From assembly GCA_016794625.1 (NCBI GenBank), contig JAEUGY010000103.1, positions 62,001 to 126,000 on the forward strand: a stretch of DNA of 64,000 nucleotides. Reading direction: 5' to 3'. Below are positions 7,640 through 16,366 of this stretch, piece by piece. The notes below the pieces were generated by a model. That model searched no databases and had not been told where the DNA came from. It saw only the letters and a program-made list of their open reading frames with translations. The DNA is from Opitutaceae bacterium (GTDB lineage Bacteria > Verrucomicrobiota > Verrucomicrobiia > Opitutales > Opitutaceae). The stretch's first letter is position 1, and each line of letters begins with the position of its first letter. Position numbers and translations under genes: made by a program.

Positions 7640-9319
7640 ATGATCTCCTGGATCCAGAAAACCTTTCAGCAGCACTTCCGCATCATCTTCCTGGTGCTGC
7701 TGGTGCTCGTGATCATTTCCTTCGTTTTCACGATCGGCGCCTCCCCGGGTCTCGGCAACGCCGGAAACAAGGCGTTGAACCGTCCGTTCTTCGGACTGAA
7801 TCTGGGCAGCAAGGAAGACAACGCCCGGGTGTTTCGCGACGCCTCCATCAGCGTGAACCTCCAGGTGGGCTATATGGCTCTGAACGAGTCGCAGATGCAG
7901 AACTACGGGCTGCAGCGCCACGCTGCGCTGTACCTCGCCAATGAACTGCGGGTACCGGGTCCTTCCGGCGTGGAAATGACCGATTTCGTCAAGACGCTCC
8001 GTGCTTTCGCCGGGCCGGATGGCAAATTCGATGCCACCCGGTACGCCCAGTTTCGCGACAGTCTCAAACTCGACACCTCGCTGACCGAGGCCGACGTCGC
8101 ACGTGTGCTCGCCGATGACTTCCGCTACGACCGGGTGCAGAAACTGCTCTCAGGTCCGGGTTACGTGATGGCGAGTGACGTTCAACAGCAGCTCGCCCGC
8201 GCCGACACCTCCTGGTCCGTCAGCATTGCCACCGCGGACTACGCCAAATTCGCCCCGGCCATCAACGCAACCGAAGCTGAACTCTCCAAGTTTTTTGAGG
8301 AAAACGCGTTCCGCTACGAAATCCCTCCGCAAGTGAGGGTCCGCGCCGTGGAGTTTCCCGCGATGAATTTTGTCAATCAGGTGAAGGTGGATGAAGCGGC
8401 CGTGCGCGCCTACTACGACGCGAATCCGGCTCGTTTCCCCAAACCCGCCACGCCGTCCGCCGATGGCAAACCGGCCATTCAACTCCCGTCCACCACGGGC
8501 TCCGATGCCGACTACGCCATCGTGCGTCCCCAGGTCGAAGCTTCTCTGACGCTGGAACGGGCCCGGGCGCTGTCCGCCAAGGCCGCGAGCGCGCTGACAC
8601 TCGCTCTTTACGAGGGCAAGGTTCCGAAGGCCAATGTGGACACCTTTCTCGCCGGCCGGCAGCTCACCGCCAAGAGCGTCCCTCCCTTCAGTCGCAACGA
8701 GGCGGCCGCCGAGATAGGCGCCTCTCCGGAACTCGCCAGCGAGGCATTCAAGCTCAACGCCAACCGGTACTTTTCCGACGCACTGCCCACGGCCGCCGGC
8801 AATGTGGTCTTGCTCTGGGAAGAACTGCTGCCCACGCGGCAGCCCATGTTTGCTGACGTTCGGGCGAAGGTCCTCGCCGACTTTACCGAAAACGAAAAGC
8901 GCAAGCGCTTTGTCGACGTGGGCAAGACCGCCCGGGCGCTCATCGAGTCGCGCCTGAAGGCGGGCGACTCGTTCGAAAAGGCCGTGGAATCCGCCGGCGC
9001 CACCACTTCCCTGTCCTTCACGACCAAGGCCGTCCCCGCCTTCACCCGACGCGAACCTCCGGCGGACTTGGATGGCGCGGTTGCAGGAACGCTGGAGTCC
9101 TTGGACAAGGGTGCGGTGTCCGACATGATTCTGACGGGCGCCCAGGGCGTCATCGTGCATGTCGCGGACAAGAAACTGCCGGTGACCGACGAGTCGAATC
9201 CCCGCTTCGTCGAAACCCGGGATCAGCTTTCCCGGTTGATCGCCTCGCGCAACGCCGGCGACTACCTGAGTGATCTCGTGGAGAAGGAATTGGCGAAATC
9301 CGCTCCCGCCACTCCCTGA
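7640..9319 (+). CDS. Membrane-anchored periplasmic chaperone, SurA_N/PpiD-like
   Basis: The product is 559 aa. An N-terminal anchor at about residues 13-33 ('IIFLVLLVLVIISFVFTI') is followed by a long periplasmic part, as in PpiD, which helps outer-membrane proteins fold at the translocon. The SurA N-terminal-like region spans about 40-190, with 'FDATRYAQFRDSL' and 'DVARVLADDFRYDRVQKLL'. The later region ('FFEENAFRYEIPPQVRVRAVEF') matches the helix-strand pattern before a parvulin domain. I cannot identify a canonical parvulin active site, so it may be a chaperone only. It is a single gene between an unremarkable spacer and a strong terminator. Confidence 0.82.
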   Translation: MISWIQKTFQQHFRIIFLVLLVLVIISFVFTIGASPGLGNAGNKALNRPFFGLNLGSKEDNARVFRDASISVNLQVGYMALNESQMQNYGLQRHAALYLANELRVPGPSGVEMTDFVKTLRAFAGPDGKFDATRYAQFRDSLKLDTSLTEADVARVLADDFRYDRVQKLLSGPGYVMASDVQQQLARADTSWSVSIATADYAKFAPAINATEAELSKFFEENAFRYEIPPQVRVRAVEFPAMNFVNQVKVDEAAVRAYYDANPARFPKPATPSADGKPAIQLPSTTGSDADYAIVRPQVEASLTLERARALSAKAASALTLALYEGKVPKANVDTFLAGRQLTAKSVPPFSRNEAAAEIGASPELASEAFKLNANRYFSDALPTAAGNVVLLWEELLPTRQPMFADVRAKVLADFTENEKRKRFVDVGKTARALIESRLKAGDSFEKAVESAGATTSLSFTTKAVPAFTRREPPADLDGAVAGTLESLDKGAVSDMILTGAQGVIVHVADKKLPVTDESNPRFVETRDQLSRLIASRNAGDYLSDLVEKELAKSAPATP

Positions 9320-9343
9320 TTTCACGTTAACCCATTTAAGATC

Positions 9344-9374
9344 AAGGCCGTGCACACGAGGCACGGCCTTTTTC
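9344..9374 (+). terminator. Rho-independent terminator after the PpiD/SurA-like gene
   Basis: The 10-bp stem AAGGCCGTGC (9344-9353) / GCACGGCCTT (9361-9370) with a 7-nt loop is followed by further T residues. It begins 25 nt after the stop codon at 9319. Confidence 0.9.
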
Positions 9375-9570
9375 GTGACGCGTTGTGATCAAGCCCGAAA
9401 CGGGGCCGTAAAAAGAGTCGCCCGGGTTGAAACTTAGCGCCATCCGTTTCCGTCATGGTCTTAGGCGCGTCGTACTCCGCCGAACCTCCTCCCTTGTCGC
9501 CCACTCCCGATTATCCGAAACTTTTTGCTCCGCGTCCGTGTTTCATCCGTATCCTCGCCTGTTCCGCCGC

Positions 9571-11088
9571 ATGAATTGCCCTCGCTCCGCCTTTGCCGCC
9601 TTCCTTTTTGTCCTGCTCGCCGCCGTTTCCACGGCCCAAACGAGCGAACCAGCGGCGACCCCGGGCGCGACCAAGGCGCCGCCCTTGACGCTGGAGGAAT
9701 GCGTGGCCCGGGCTTTGAATCGTAACTTCGACCTGCAGATCCAGCGCCTGACGACATCTCAGGCCAAGGACAGTGTGATCATCGCAGAATCCGATTTCGA
9801 CCCCACCCTGGAACTCACCGGAAGTGCCAGCACGAACCAGCAACCGGCCGCGGTGAGCTCGATCGATGGCGTCACCTCCGCCGGACTCCGGCAAAAGGGT
9901 CAGGACCTGCGCGCCGGGGTTTCTCAGCGGATCTCCTCGGGCGCCACGGTCAGCGCGAGCACCTCCCTGGACCGCAGCGAGAGCAACTCGCGCAACCTGT
10001 TTCTCAATCCTGCCTACAATGGGGACTTCAGCCTCTCGGTCCGGCAACCGCTGTTGCGCGGCGCGGGCGGCGAATTCAATCGCTCCGCGATCCGTCGTGC
10101 GGAACTCGGAGTCGATCGCGCCAATTACGACCTGAAGGGCAGTGTGCTCAGCGTGGTCCGGGCCGTCGAAGTGGCCTACTACAACTTGGCGTTCGCCCGT
10201 GAACAACGCGCCGTCCGCACGCTCAGCCTGCAGCTCGCGCAACAGCTGCTCGAAGAAAATCGTACGCGCCGGCAAACCGGGGTCGCCACCAACCTGGACG
10301 TGCTGCAGGCCGAGGTCGGCGTGGCCAACGCCCGGCGCAATGTCATTCTGGCCGAACAGGCGGCCAACGACCGGGAAGATGCACTGATCCAGCTGATCGG
10401 GCAGTTCGAATTCGATCAACCGCTCGGAACCGTGAGCTTCACCGACGCCCCGGTCGGCAATGTCTCCTTTGACTACTCTTACAAGCTCGCCCGCGACAAC
10501 CAACCCGCCCTCGCCTCCGCCGCGGCCTCCATTCGCCAGTTGGAAATCGACGCCCGGAACGCCAAGCGCAATCAGATGCCCACCCTCGACGTCGGCGCCG
10601 CGCTCGGCCTGAACAGTCGCGAAGCCAAGCTGGGTGACGCCGCCAGCGAAACCTGGAGCGGCGATGGCTACTCCTGGCAGGTTGATTTCGCGCTACGCGT
10701 GCCGTGGGGAGCCCGGGAAGAAAAGGCCCGCTACCGGCAGGCGGTCACGAGCGTGACTCGCGAAGAGGCCCGTCTGAAGCAGTTGGACCAGGATCTGGTG
10801 GTGGATGTGCGCGCCGCTGTCCGAGCGGTCGAAACCAATCGCGAGAGCGCGACCATTTCCGCCCTCGCCACCGAGCTGAGCCAGAAGCAGTACGAACTCG
10901 AACGCGCTCGCTTCAACGCCGGTCTCTCCACAAGCCGCCGCGTGCTCGAAGCCCAGGACGACTTGGAGAACGCCCGCGTCAGCCAGCTTCAGTCGCAGGT
11001 CAACCTGCAGGTTGCGCTCTCCGAACTTCAGCGGCTGGAAGGCTCCTCCCTTCCCCGCTACAAGATTCAGGTGGAAGAGTTTCGCTGA
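9571..11088 (+). CDS. TolC-family outer membrane efflux protein
   Basis: The product is 505 aa. A signal peptide (about 1-23, ending 'VSTAQT') leads into two OEP repeats. 'LTLEECVARALNRNFDLQIQ' opens the first, and heptad-rich helical hairpins follow ('QLAQQLLEENRTRRQTGVATNLDVLQAEVGVANAR', 'RARFNAGLSTSRRVLEAQDDLENAR', both shown in shortened form by their key residues N-LDV-Q-E). TolC-like trimers form the outer-membrane channel of RND, ABC or MFS exporters or type I secretion. No pump gene is adjacent, so the partner is elsewhere. The ATG at 9571 is chosen because it starts the signal peptide; the longer frame from 9427 is unsupported. Confidence 0.92.
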   Translation: MNCPRSAFAAFLFVLLAAVSTAQTSEPAATPGATKAPPLTLEECVARALNRNFDLQIQRLTTSQAKDSVIIAESDFDPTLELTGSASTNQQPAAVSSIDGVTSAGLRQKGQDLRAGVSQRISSGATVSASTSLDRSESNSRNLFLNPAYNGDFSLSVRQPLLRGAGGEFNRSAIRRAELGVDRANYDLKGSVLSVVRAVEVAYYNLAFAREQRAVRTLSLQLAQQLLEENRTRRQTGVATNLDVLQAEVGVANARRNVILAEQAANDREDALIQLIGQFEFDQPLGTVSFTDAPVGNVSFDYSYKLARDNQPALASAAASIRQLEIDARNAKRNQMPTLDVGAALGLNSREAKLGDAASETWSGDGYSWQVDFALRVPWGAREEKARYRQAVTSVTREEARLKQLDQDLVVDVRAAVRAVETNRESATISALATELSQKQYELERARFNAGLSTSRRVLEAQDDLENARVSQLQSQVNLQVALSELQRLEGSSLPRYKIQVEEFR

Positions 11089-11123
11089 GATCGCAAACCG
11101 GTGCGCGGGGCCGGCTCCGCGGG

Positions 11124-12032
11124 TCAAAAGAGCGACGCCACCGTGGCCTGCTCGATCCGCACGGTCCGGTGAACCGGTAGCTGGGTGCGAAACCAGGTGC
11201 GCTGTTTTTTGATCAGCGCGTGCGTGGAGCGCACGATCTCCTCCGCGAGTCCCGCGCGATCCGCCTGTCCGCGCAACACCGCGAGCGTCTCGCGGTAGCC
11301 AATCGCGCCGGCCGCACTGGGATTGGTCTCCAGTCCGGCTTCGCGCAAACGGGCGACTTCCTCCACCAGGCCGGCGTCCAGCATGGCCCGGACGCGCTGT
11401 TCGACTCGCTGCCGCAACAAACCGGGCTCACTCTCGAGGCAGGTCACGCGACGCTCCCACGCGTCGAATGGGCCCGGCAGGCGGGAAAACGCATGGGCCA
11501 GGTCCGCCAGCGTACGACCCGACGCGAGACAACGCTCCAGGGCCCGGACCACGCGCCGGGGATTGGCGAGGTCAAGGGTGCCCAGTCCCCCCGGATTAAG
11601 TCGTCGCAGCTCGGACACCAACGACGGCAGGCCCTCTTCGGCCAGCCGCCGTTCGACCTCGTGTCGGAGCGCGTCCGGCACCTCGACGTCGTCGCGGACC
11701 GGACCGAAAAATCCCTTGAGGTAGAACCCGCTGCCTCCAACCACCAGCACCGCTCGTCCCCGCGCCTCGATCGCTTCGACCGCCTGTCGCGCCCAGGCAA
11801 CGTAGTCGACCACCGTCACCCGCTGGCGCACCTCGCACACGTCGATCAAATGATGCGGAACCTGCGCCTGTTCCTCTCGGGTGGGTTTGGCCGTGCCCAC
11901 ATCCATGCCTCGATAAAACAGCAGGGAGTCACACGACACGATTTCGGCGTCGTGCGCCTGCGCCCAGCGAATCGCCCACGCGGTTTTTCCCACGGCGGTC
12001 GGACCGGTCAGAAGGTGAAGGACGCCAGCCAT
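11124..12032 (-). CDS. miaA: tRNA dimethylallyltransferase
   Basis: The 302-aa protein has the P-loop 'GPTAVGKT' at 9-16, then 'DSLLFYRGMDVGTAKPT' (the substrate-contacting loop DS.Q/L.Y) and 'HHLIDVCEV', 'VVGGSGFY.KG', and near the end 'AIGYRE' and 'KKQRTWFR'. MiaA transfers a dimethylallyl group to N6 of A37 in tRNAs reading UNN codons, which supports decoding fidelity. The ATG at 12032 is chosen because it lies just before the P-loop strand; the frame is open further upstream without homology. It is convergent with the TolC-like gene and divergent from the lipid kinase gene. Confidence 0.96.
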   Translation of the reverse strand: MAGVLHLLTGPTAVGKTAWAIRWAQAHDAEIVSCDSLLFYRGMDVGTAKPTREEQAQVPHHLIDVCEVRQRVTVVDYVAWARQAVEAIEARGRAVLVVGGSGFYLKGFFGPVRDDVEVPDALRHEVERRLAEEGLPSLVSELRRLNPGGLGTLDLANPRRVVRALERCLASGRTLADLAHAFSRLPGPFDAWERRVTCLESEPGLLRQRVEQRVRAMLDAGLVEEVARLREAGLETNPSAAGAIGYRETLAVLRGQADRAGLAEEIVRSTHALIKKQRTWFRTQLPVHRTVRIEQATVASLF

Positions 12033-12194
12033 AACGTGCCTTCCAGTCAACCGGGGCACCGCCTCAACGCAAATGTTACAAATGCGAAGGGCGGCCACAC
12101 TCGGGTGAGGAACCGCCTTCCCTCGACCCGGGCCAGCCCGCGTCGACGATCTCCGCTCGCCCCGCCCGCCAAATCGTGCTTGGTCTGGGAATCG

Positions 12195-13079
12195 GTGCAC
12201 GCCCGTTTCATTTTTAATCCCCGTTCCGGACACAACGCCCGCAATCCCTACCTACTGGGACGGGCCGAGGCGTTTATCCGCGCCGAGGGATGGAATGCCC
12301 GGGTCGTCTGCACGGAACGTCCGCGCCACGCCACCGACCTGGCCCGTGCGGCGGTGGACGATGGCTGCACCCTCGTGGTCGCCATCGGCGGCGATGGCAC
12401 GCTCAACGAAGTCGCCTCCGGGCTGGTCGGCTCGTCCGCCGCCCTGGGGCTCATCCCTTGCGGCTCGGGCAACGGGCTCGGGCGGCACCTCGGCATTCCG
12501 AATCCCGGGGCGGGCGCCTTCCGCACGTTGCGCGAAGGCAAGGTCCGCGCCATCGATACGGGCACGGTCAATGGCATCCCCTTCTTCAACGCCATGGGGC
12601 TGGGTTTCGACGCCGACATCAGCGAGCGCTTCAACCGGTTATCCCGCCGCGGCCTGCCCGCCTACGTCACCACCACCTGCCGGCTCTTTTTCGGATACAA
12701 ACCGCAGATCTGCACCATCCGCAACGGCGTTGCCGACGCGCTGACGACGGAAGCATTCATCGTCGCCGTCGCCAACTCCGATCAGTATGGAAACGATTGT
12801 TACATCGCCCCGGGCGCGCGCGTCGACGACGGGGAGCTGGACCTGACGGTGATCAGGCGCGTCGGTCCGTTCAGCGCCCTGCCCCTCGCCGTTCGGCTGT
12901 TTCTCGGGCGCATCGGCGGCAGTGCGCGGGTCCACCGGATGCGCGGGACGCACTTCGTGATCGAACGGCCGCAATCCGGACCGATTCACACGGACGGCGA
13001 GGTGCACACGACCGACGCCACGCTCGACGTCCACGTCAAGTCCCGCAGCCTGCGCGTACTCGTTCCCGCCACCGGTTGA
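12195..13079 (+). CDS. Diacylglycerol/lipid kinase family protein (YegS/DgkB fold)
   Basis: The 294-aa product starts with 'ARFIFNPRSG', the first strand of the DAGK catalytic domain. It has the nucleotide-binding loop 'GGDGTLNEV' (about 68-76) and 'PCGSGNGLGRHLGI', which takes the place of the usual GT.ND.AR motif. The C-terminal domain contains 'NSDQYGNDCYIAPGARVDDGELDL' (key residues G-APGA-DDG-LD), typical of YegS and BmrU. Such enzymes phosphorylate diacylglycerol or related lipids at the membrane. No ATG fits; a GTG at 12195 gives the shortest complete domain and a TTG 15 nt upstream is an alternative. The much longer open frame upstream is a shadow of miaA. Confidence 0.88.
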   Translation: MHARFIFNPRSGHNARNPYLLGRAEAFIRAEGWNARVVCTERPRHATDLARAAVDDGCTLVVAIGGDGTLNEVASGLVGSSAALGLIPCGSGNGLGRHLGIPNPGAGAFRTLREGKVRAIDTGTVNGIPFFNAMGLGFDADISERFNRLSRRGLPAYVTTTCRLFFGYKPQICTIRNGVADALTTEAFIVAVANSDQYGNDCYIAPGARVDDGELDLTVIRRVGPFSALPLAVRLFLGRIGGSARVHRMRGTHFVIERPQSGPIHTDGEVHTTDATLDVHVKSRSLRVLVPATG

Positions 13080-13149
13080 GGCGAAGACGGCGGCCCACGG
13101 ACGCGTCAACCCGAGTTCCGATTGTAGGGCCGGCCCTCGCGGCCACGCC

Positions 13150-14070
13150 TCAGGTCATTCGCGCCGCCGCCACATCACGATGCGCCATGGCTCGATTCCG
13201 ACCCGCCCGCTTGGCCGTGTAAAGCGCGAGGTCCGCCGCCGCGATCAATCCGGCTGGATCCGCCGCATCCTCCGGGTACCACGCGGCCCCCGCACTGAGC
13301 GTGACCTTGATTTCCTGCTGGTCCGGAAGCACGTAGGGGGTCGTCGCCACGACTTCCACCAGGCGTTCGGCCAGGGACCTCGTTCCGATCGCATCGCCTT
13401 CAGTCACCACCACCGCCATCTCTTCCCCACCGTAACGCGCCGCGCGGTCCACGGTGCGGATCGTGGCACCGATCCGGCGTCCCGTCTCGCGAATGACGGC
13501 GTCGCCGGCGGGATGGCCGTAGCGGTCGTTGATCGACTTAAAGTGGTCGAGGTCCACCAGCACCAGTCCCAGGACGTGGGAGAAGCGGCTGCACCGTTCG
13601 ATTTCATCCGACAACCAGGTGTCAAAGGCCCTTCGATTCATGAGCCCGGACAGATCATCACGCGTGGCCAGGAGACGCAGGCGTTCCAGCGTTTCGCCCA
13701 GCTTCAAGGCATACCGCAGGGAACGCTCCAGCACCCCGGAGTTGATTTCTCCTTTGATCAGGTAGTCGAGCGCGCCCGCCTCCATCGCCTGGATGTCCAC
13801 AGTCTCCGATGACTCCGAAGTGAGGAAGATGATGGGCGTATGACAGTCCTTCTCCTTCACCTCTCGGATCAGTTCCAGACCGTCCCGAGGGCCGAGCTGA
13901 AAATCGAGCAGGCACGCCGCATAAGGCCGGCTGAGCAGGCGCTCCACGCCTTCCTCATAAGTCGATGCCCAGTCGAGCTCGTACGGCGGTCGAAACCCGC
14001 GCACCAGCGACTGGGTGATACGAAACTGCAGGCGATCATCATCGATAAGCAGAAGCTGGCGCTTTTCCAT
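13150..14070 (-). CDS. Response regulator with receiver and GGDEF domains (diguanylate cyclase)
   Basis: The 306-aa product has a receiver domain first (acidic pocket D10-D12, phospho-acceptor D56 in 'LLDFQLGP', Thr/Ser at 'FLTSES', Lys at 'YLIKGE'). A short coiled link follows, then a GGDEF domain with 'ATRDDLSGLMNRRAF', 'VDLDHFKSINDRYGH' and the active site 'GGEEM' at 214-218. An RxxD inhibitory site ('RTVD', 205-208) lies five residues before it, so product feedback is likely. It should make cyclic di-GMP under control of an unknown histidine kinase; none is adjacent. The start at 14070 ('MEKRQLLL') is chosen; two in-frame ATGs up to 14109 are possible. Confidence 0.92.
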   Translation of the reverse strand: MEKRQLLLIDDDRLQFRITQSLVRGFRPPYELDWASTYEEGVERLLSRPYAACLLDFQLGPRDGLELIREVKEKDCHTPIIFLTSESSETVDIQAMEAGALDYLIKGEINSGVLERSLRYALKLGETLERLRLLATRDDLSGLMNRRAFDTWLSDEIERCSRFSHVLGLVLVDLDHFKSINDRYGHPAGDAVIRETGRRIGATIRTVDRAARYGGEEMAVVVTEGDAIGTRSLAERLVEVVATTPYVLPDQQEIKVTLSAGAAWYPEDAADPAGLIAAADLALYTAKRAGRNRAMAHRDVAAARMT

Positions 14071-14130
14071 GGTGGAGTGAACTGAGACCATTCCCTGGGG
14101 GTCGCGCATCGTGGCACCGGCCTTCCGTGC

Positions 14131-14937
14131 TCAGGCCCGCTTCAGTCCCTCGACCAGATCAGCGGTCACCGCTCCCAGGCGCTCCACGATGGCGCGGGCG
14201 TCGCCCAGATTGTCCCGGATGCAGTTCACCAACGCCGATCCCACGACCACTCCATCGGCATGCGCCGCCACGCTGCGCACGTGCTCACGCTTGGAAATGC
14301 CGAATCCCACCACCACGGGCAACGTGGTCCGGGCCTTGATCCTCGCCACGGCCTCGGGAATGTTCACGGCCACCGAATCTCGCACCCCGGTGACCCCTTC
14401 GCGGGAGACATAGTAGATAAAGCCCGTCGCCGCCGCCGTGATGATCGGGATGCGCGCATCGGGTGTGGTCGGTGCGACAATGAAGACCGTCTGCAACCCC
14501 GCCTCGCGGGCCAAAGCCGAAAGCTCTCCCGCCTCCTCGGGTGGCAGATCGAGGGTCAGCATCGCATCCACGCCCGCCTCTTTCGCCGCCTGTACGTAGG
14601 CGGCGCTGCCGTTCGAAAACACCAGGTTGTAGTACGTGTAGAACACGATCGGCACGTTCGGAAACTCGGCTCGCAGGCGTCGCACCAAGTCGAACACACT
14701 CGCCGCGGTCATTCCACTGGACAAGGCTCGTTGCGCCGCCAGCTGGTTGGTCAACCCATCCGCGAGGGGATCGGAGAAGGGAACCCCCAGTTCGAGCACA
14801 TCCACCCCGCTCTGAAGCAGGCGCCGGCACGCTTCGACCGACGTCTGAAAGTCGGGATCGCCCGCACAGAGGTACGCCACGAGGGCGGCTCGGTTCTCAC
14901 TGCGGGCACGGGCAAAGGCGGAAGCAATGCGGTCCAT
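14131..14937 (-). CDS. trpA: Tryptophan synthase alpha subunit
   Basis: The 268-aa TIM barrel cleaves indole-3-glycerol phosphate to indole and glyceraldehyde 3-phosphate and passes indole to TrpB. The signature 'LELGVPFSDPLADG' places the catalytic residues at Glu49 and Asp60, the same numbers as in Salmonella TrpA. Later phosphate-binding strands include 'VVVGFGISKREHV' and 'GVVVGSALV'. The segment after ADG reads 'LTNQLAAQRAL', where many homologues have 'P.IQ.A', a mild variant. No other trp gene is in the window, so the pathway is dispersed. It lies upstream of the GGDEF gene on the same strand with a 60-bp gap. Confidence 0.96.
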   Translation of the reverse strand: MDRIASAFARARSENRAALVAYLCAGDPDFQTSVEACRRLLQSGVDVLELGVPFSDPLADGLTNQLAAQRALSSGMTAASVFDLVRRLRAEFPNVPIVFYTYYNLVFSNGSAAYVQAAKEAGVDAMLTLDLPPEEAGELSALAREAGLQTVFIVAPTTPDARIPIITAAATGFIYYVSREGVTGVRDSVAVNIPEAVARIKARTTLPVVVGFGISKREHVRSVAAHADGVVVGSALVNCIRDNLGDARAIVERLGAVTADLVEGLKRA

Positions 14938-14991
14938 GATAAGGTGGTCGGATCAATGTGGCGCGATTCCCGACCAAAACGACACCAAAAA

Positions 14992-15912
14992 TTACGCCCC
15001 GGGCGGTACACCGGCCCCACTCCGCCCGCTCCACAGGGGAGGCGAAGCTCGCGGGGGCACGGAATGTCGGCGGCCCGTCCCCGCTTCCGTCGCGTCCCCG
15101 CGCCCGTCCCCTGCCGCGGGCAGTCCGGAGCGCGTGAGTCCCAACGTAAAATCCACCCGGACGGGTCGATGGTCGGAGAGCAGCGACTTCACCACTTCGC
15201 TTTCCACATCCGCGCAACCCGGCGGCAAAAAAACAAAATCGAGCAACCGGCTGGGAAAGGGAGAAGGAAAGGTCCGTCCGCTCTGGGGATGCAGCACATA
15301 GTCGTCGTAATCGAAAAGGTGGCTGAGCAGGGACGAGGTCGCATCCTCGCGATGCGTACCCTGGTTGTTGAAGTCGCCACAGATGATCGGCGAGAGGATG
15401 GCCGCCGTCCGTTTGTCCCGCGACTGTTCCTTCAGGTAGGCCAGCAGGCGGTCCAGCTGGCGAAACCGGTGCCGGCGCGATCCATAGTGGAGATGCAGGT
15501 TTACGATCGGCACGCACAGCCCCCCGATATCGAACTCGGCAAAGAGAAATCCCTTTTCGCCCACCTGGCTCTGACCAAACACCACGGTTTCCGACGCGGT
15601 GATCGGATGCTTCGATAGAAACGCATTGCCGTACGACAGGTTGAGCAGGCCCTTGCGTCGGTTGTTGATGCCAAACACGGCATGGGGCAGGTCGACAAAG
15701 GAACGCAGGTAGTCGAGGTGATCGAAATTCCCGGCCCACCGGGAGCACTCATCGATCTCCTGCAGGGCCACGACGTCGGGTTTCAATTCCGTCAAGAGTC
15801 GCGCGATCTTGCGGAGATTCATGCGGATTTTCCGGGCCGACGTCATGCCCTGGATCGGCATCAGGCCGCGGCCATGGGCAATGTTGAACGTCACCAGCCG
15901 AATCCGCTGCAT
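14992..15912 (-). CDS. Endonuclease/exonuclease/phosphatase family protein
   Basis: The 306-aa product has the fold's metal and catalytic motifs: 'LVTFNIAHG' (N), 'DVVALQEID' (E), 'VNLHLHYGS', 'ICGDFNNQG' (D and N), 'LLDFVFLP' and 'LLSDHRPV' (D and H). The family hydrolyses phosphodiesters of nucleic acids, phospholipids or phosphoinositides; the substrate here is open. There is no signal peptide, so a cytoplasmic site is likely. The last 45 or so residues are Gly/Arg/Pro-rich and low in complexity. The ATG at 15912 starts directly before the first motif. Confidence 0.87.
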   Translation of the reverse strand: MQRIRLVTFNIAHGRGLMPIQGMTSARKIRMNLRKIARLLTELKPDVVALQEIDECSRWAGNFDHLDYLRSFVDLPHAVFGINNRRKGLLNLSYGNAFLSKHPITASETVVFGQSQVGEKGFLFAEFDIGGLCVPIVNLHLHYGSRRHRFRQLDRLLAYLKEQSRDKRTAAILSPIICGDFNNQGTHREDATSSLLSHLFDYDDYVLHPQSGRTFPSPFPSRLLDFVFLPPGCADVESEVVKSLLSDHRPVRVDFTLGLTRSGLPAAGDGRGDATEAGTGRRHSVPPRASPPLWSGRSGAGVPPGA

Positions 15913-15988
15913 GGTCGGAGCTTTCCCGGGATTTTCGTGAGATCCAAGGAAAACAGGGATGGGTAAAACACCCCGGATGAAGGGGCGC

Positions 15989-16366
15989 TCAGCCCAGCGC
16001 GGCCGCCCAGGCGGCTTCATCAAATCCCACCAACACGACGTCCGCTCCGAGGAGGAGGGGTCGCTTGACCAGATTGCCGTTGGCCGCCAGGCGCCGGAGT
16101 GTCTCCGCTACGCTCCAGCCGGGCAGTTGTTCGGCCAGTTTCTGTTCGCGATAGTCGCGTCCGGATCGATTGAAAAGCCGTCCGCGGTCCCCGTCCAACG
16201 CACGCAACGCCCGGGCCAGTTCGGCGGTGGTGGGGGGCGTTTCTCGAATGGGTCGCTCGACAAAGGCAAGGCCCCGCTGGGTCAGCCACCGGGTGGCCCG
16301 GCGGCAGGTGTCGCAGGAGGCATACGTATAGACCACCAAGGCCGGCGCGGCTGGCTTTGCGCTCAT
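15989..16366 (-). CDS. ArsC/Spx-fold thioredoxin-like protein
   Basis: The 125-aa product has 'VVYTYASCDTCRRATRWL' with a C18-x-x-C21 pair, then 'RPIRETPPTTAEL', 'NRSGRDYRE' and 'NLVKRPLLL', the conserved Arg-Pro strand of the ArsC family. The CxxC and general pattern match the Spx/MgsR/YffB branch better than classical arsenate reductases, and no ars genes are near. It may be a thiol-dependent reductase or redox-responsive regulator. The ATG at 16366 overlaps the stop codon of the upstream gene (ATGA), so the two are translationally coupled. Confidence 0.85.
   Translation of the reverse strand: MSAKPAAPALVVYTYASCDTCRRATRWLTQRGLAFVERPIRETPPTTAELARALRALDGDRGRLFNRSGRDYREQKLAEQLPGWSVAETLRRLAANGNLVKRPLLLGADVVLVGFDEAAWAAALG

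Noticed and set aside
11220..12194. Long N-terminal extension of the lipid kinase frame
   Set aside because: It is the antisense shadow of miaA and has no homology; the kinase domain starts at about 12195.
15989..16366. Arsenate reductase
   Set aside because: The CxxC pattern is of the Spx/MgsR type and there are no arsenic-resistance genes nearby, so a specific arsC call is not justified.
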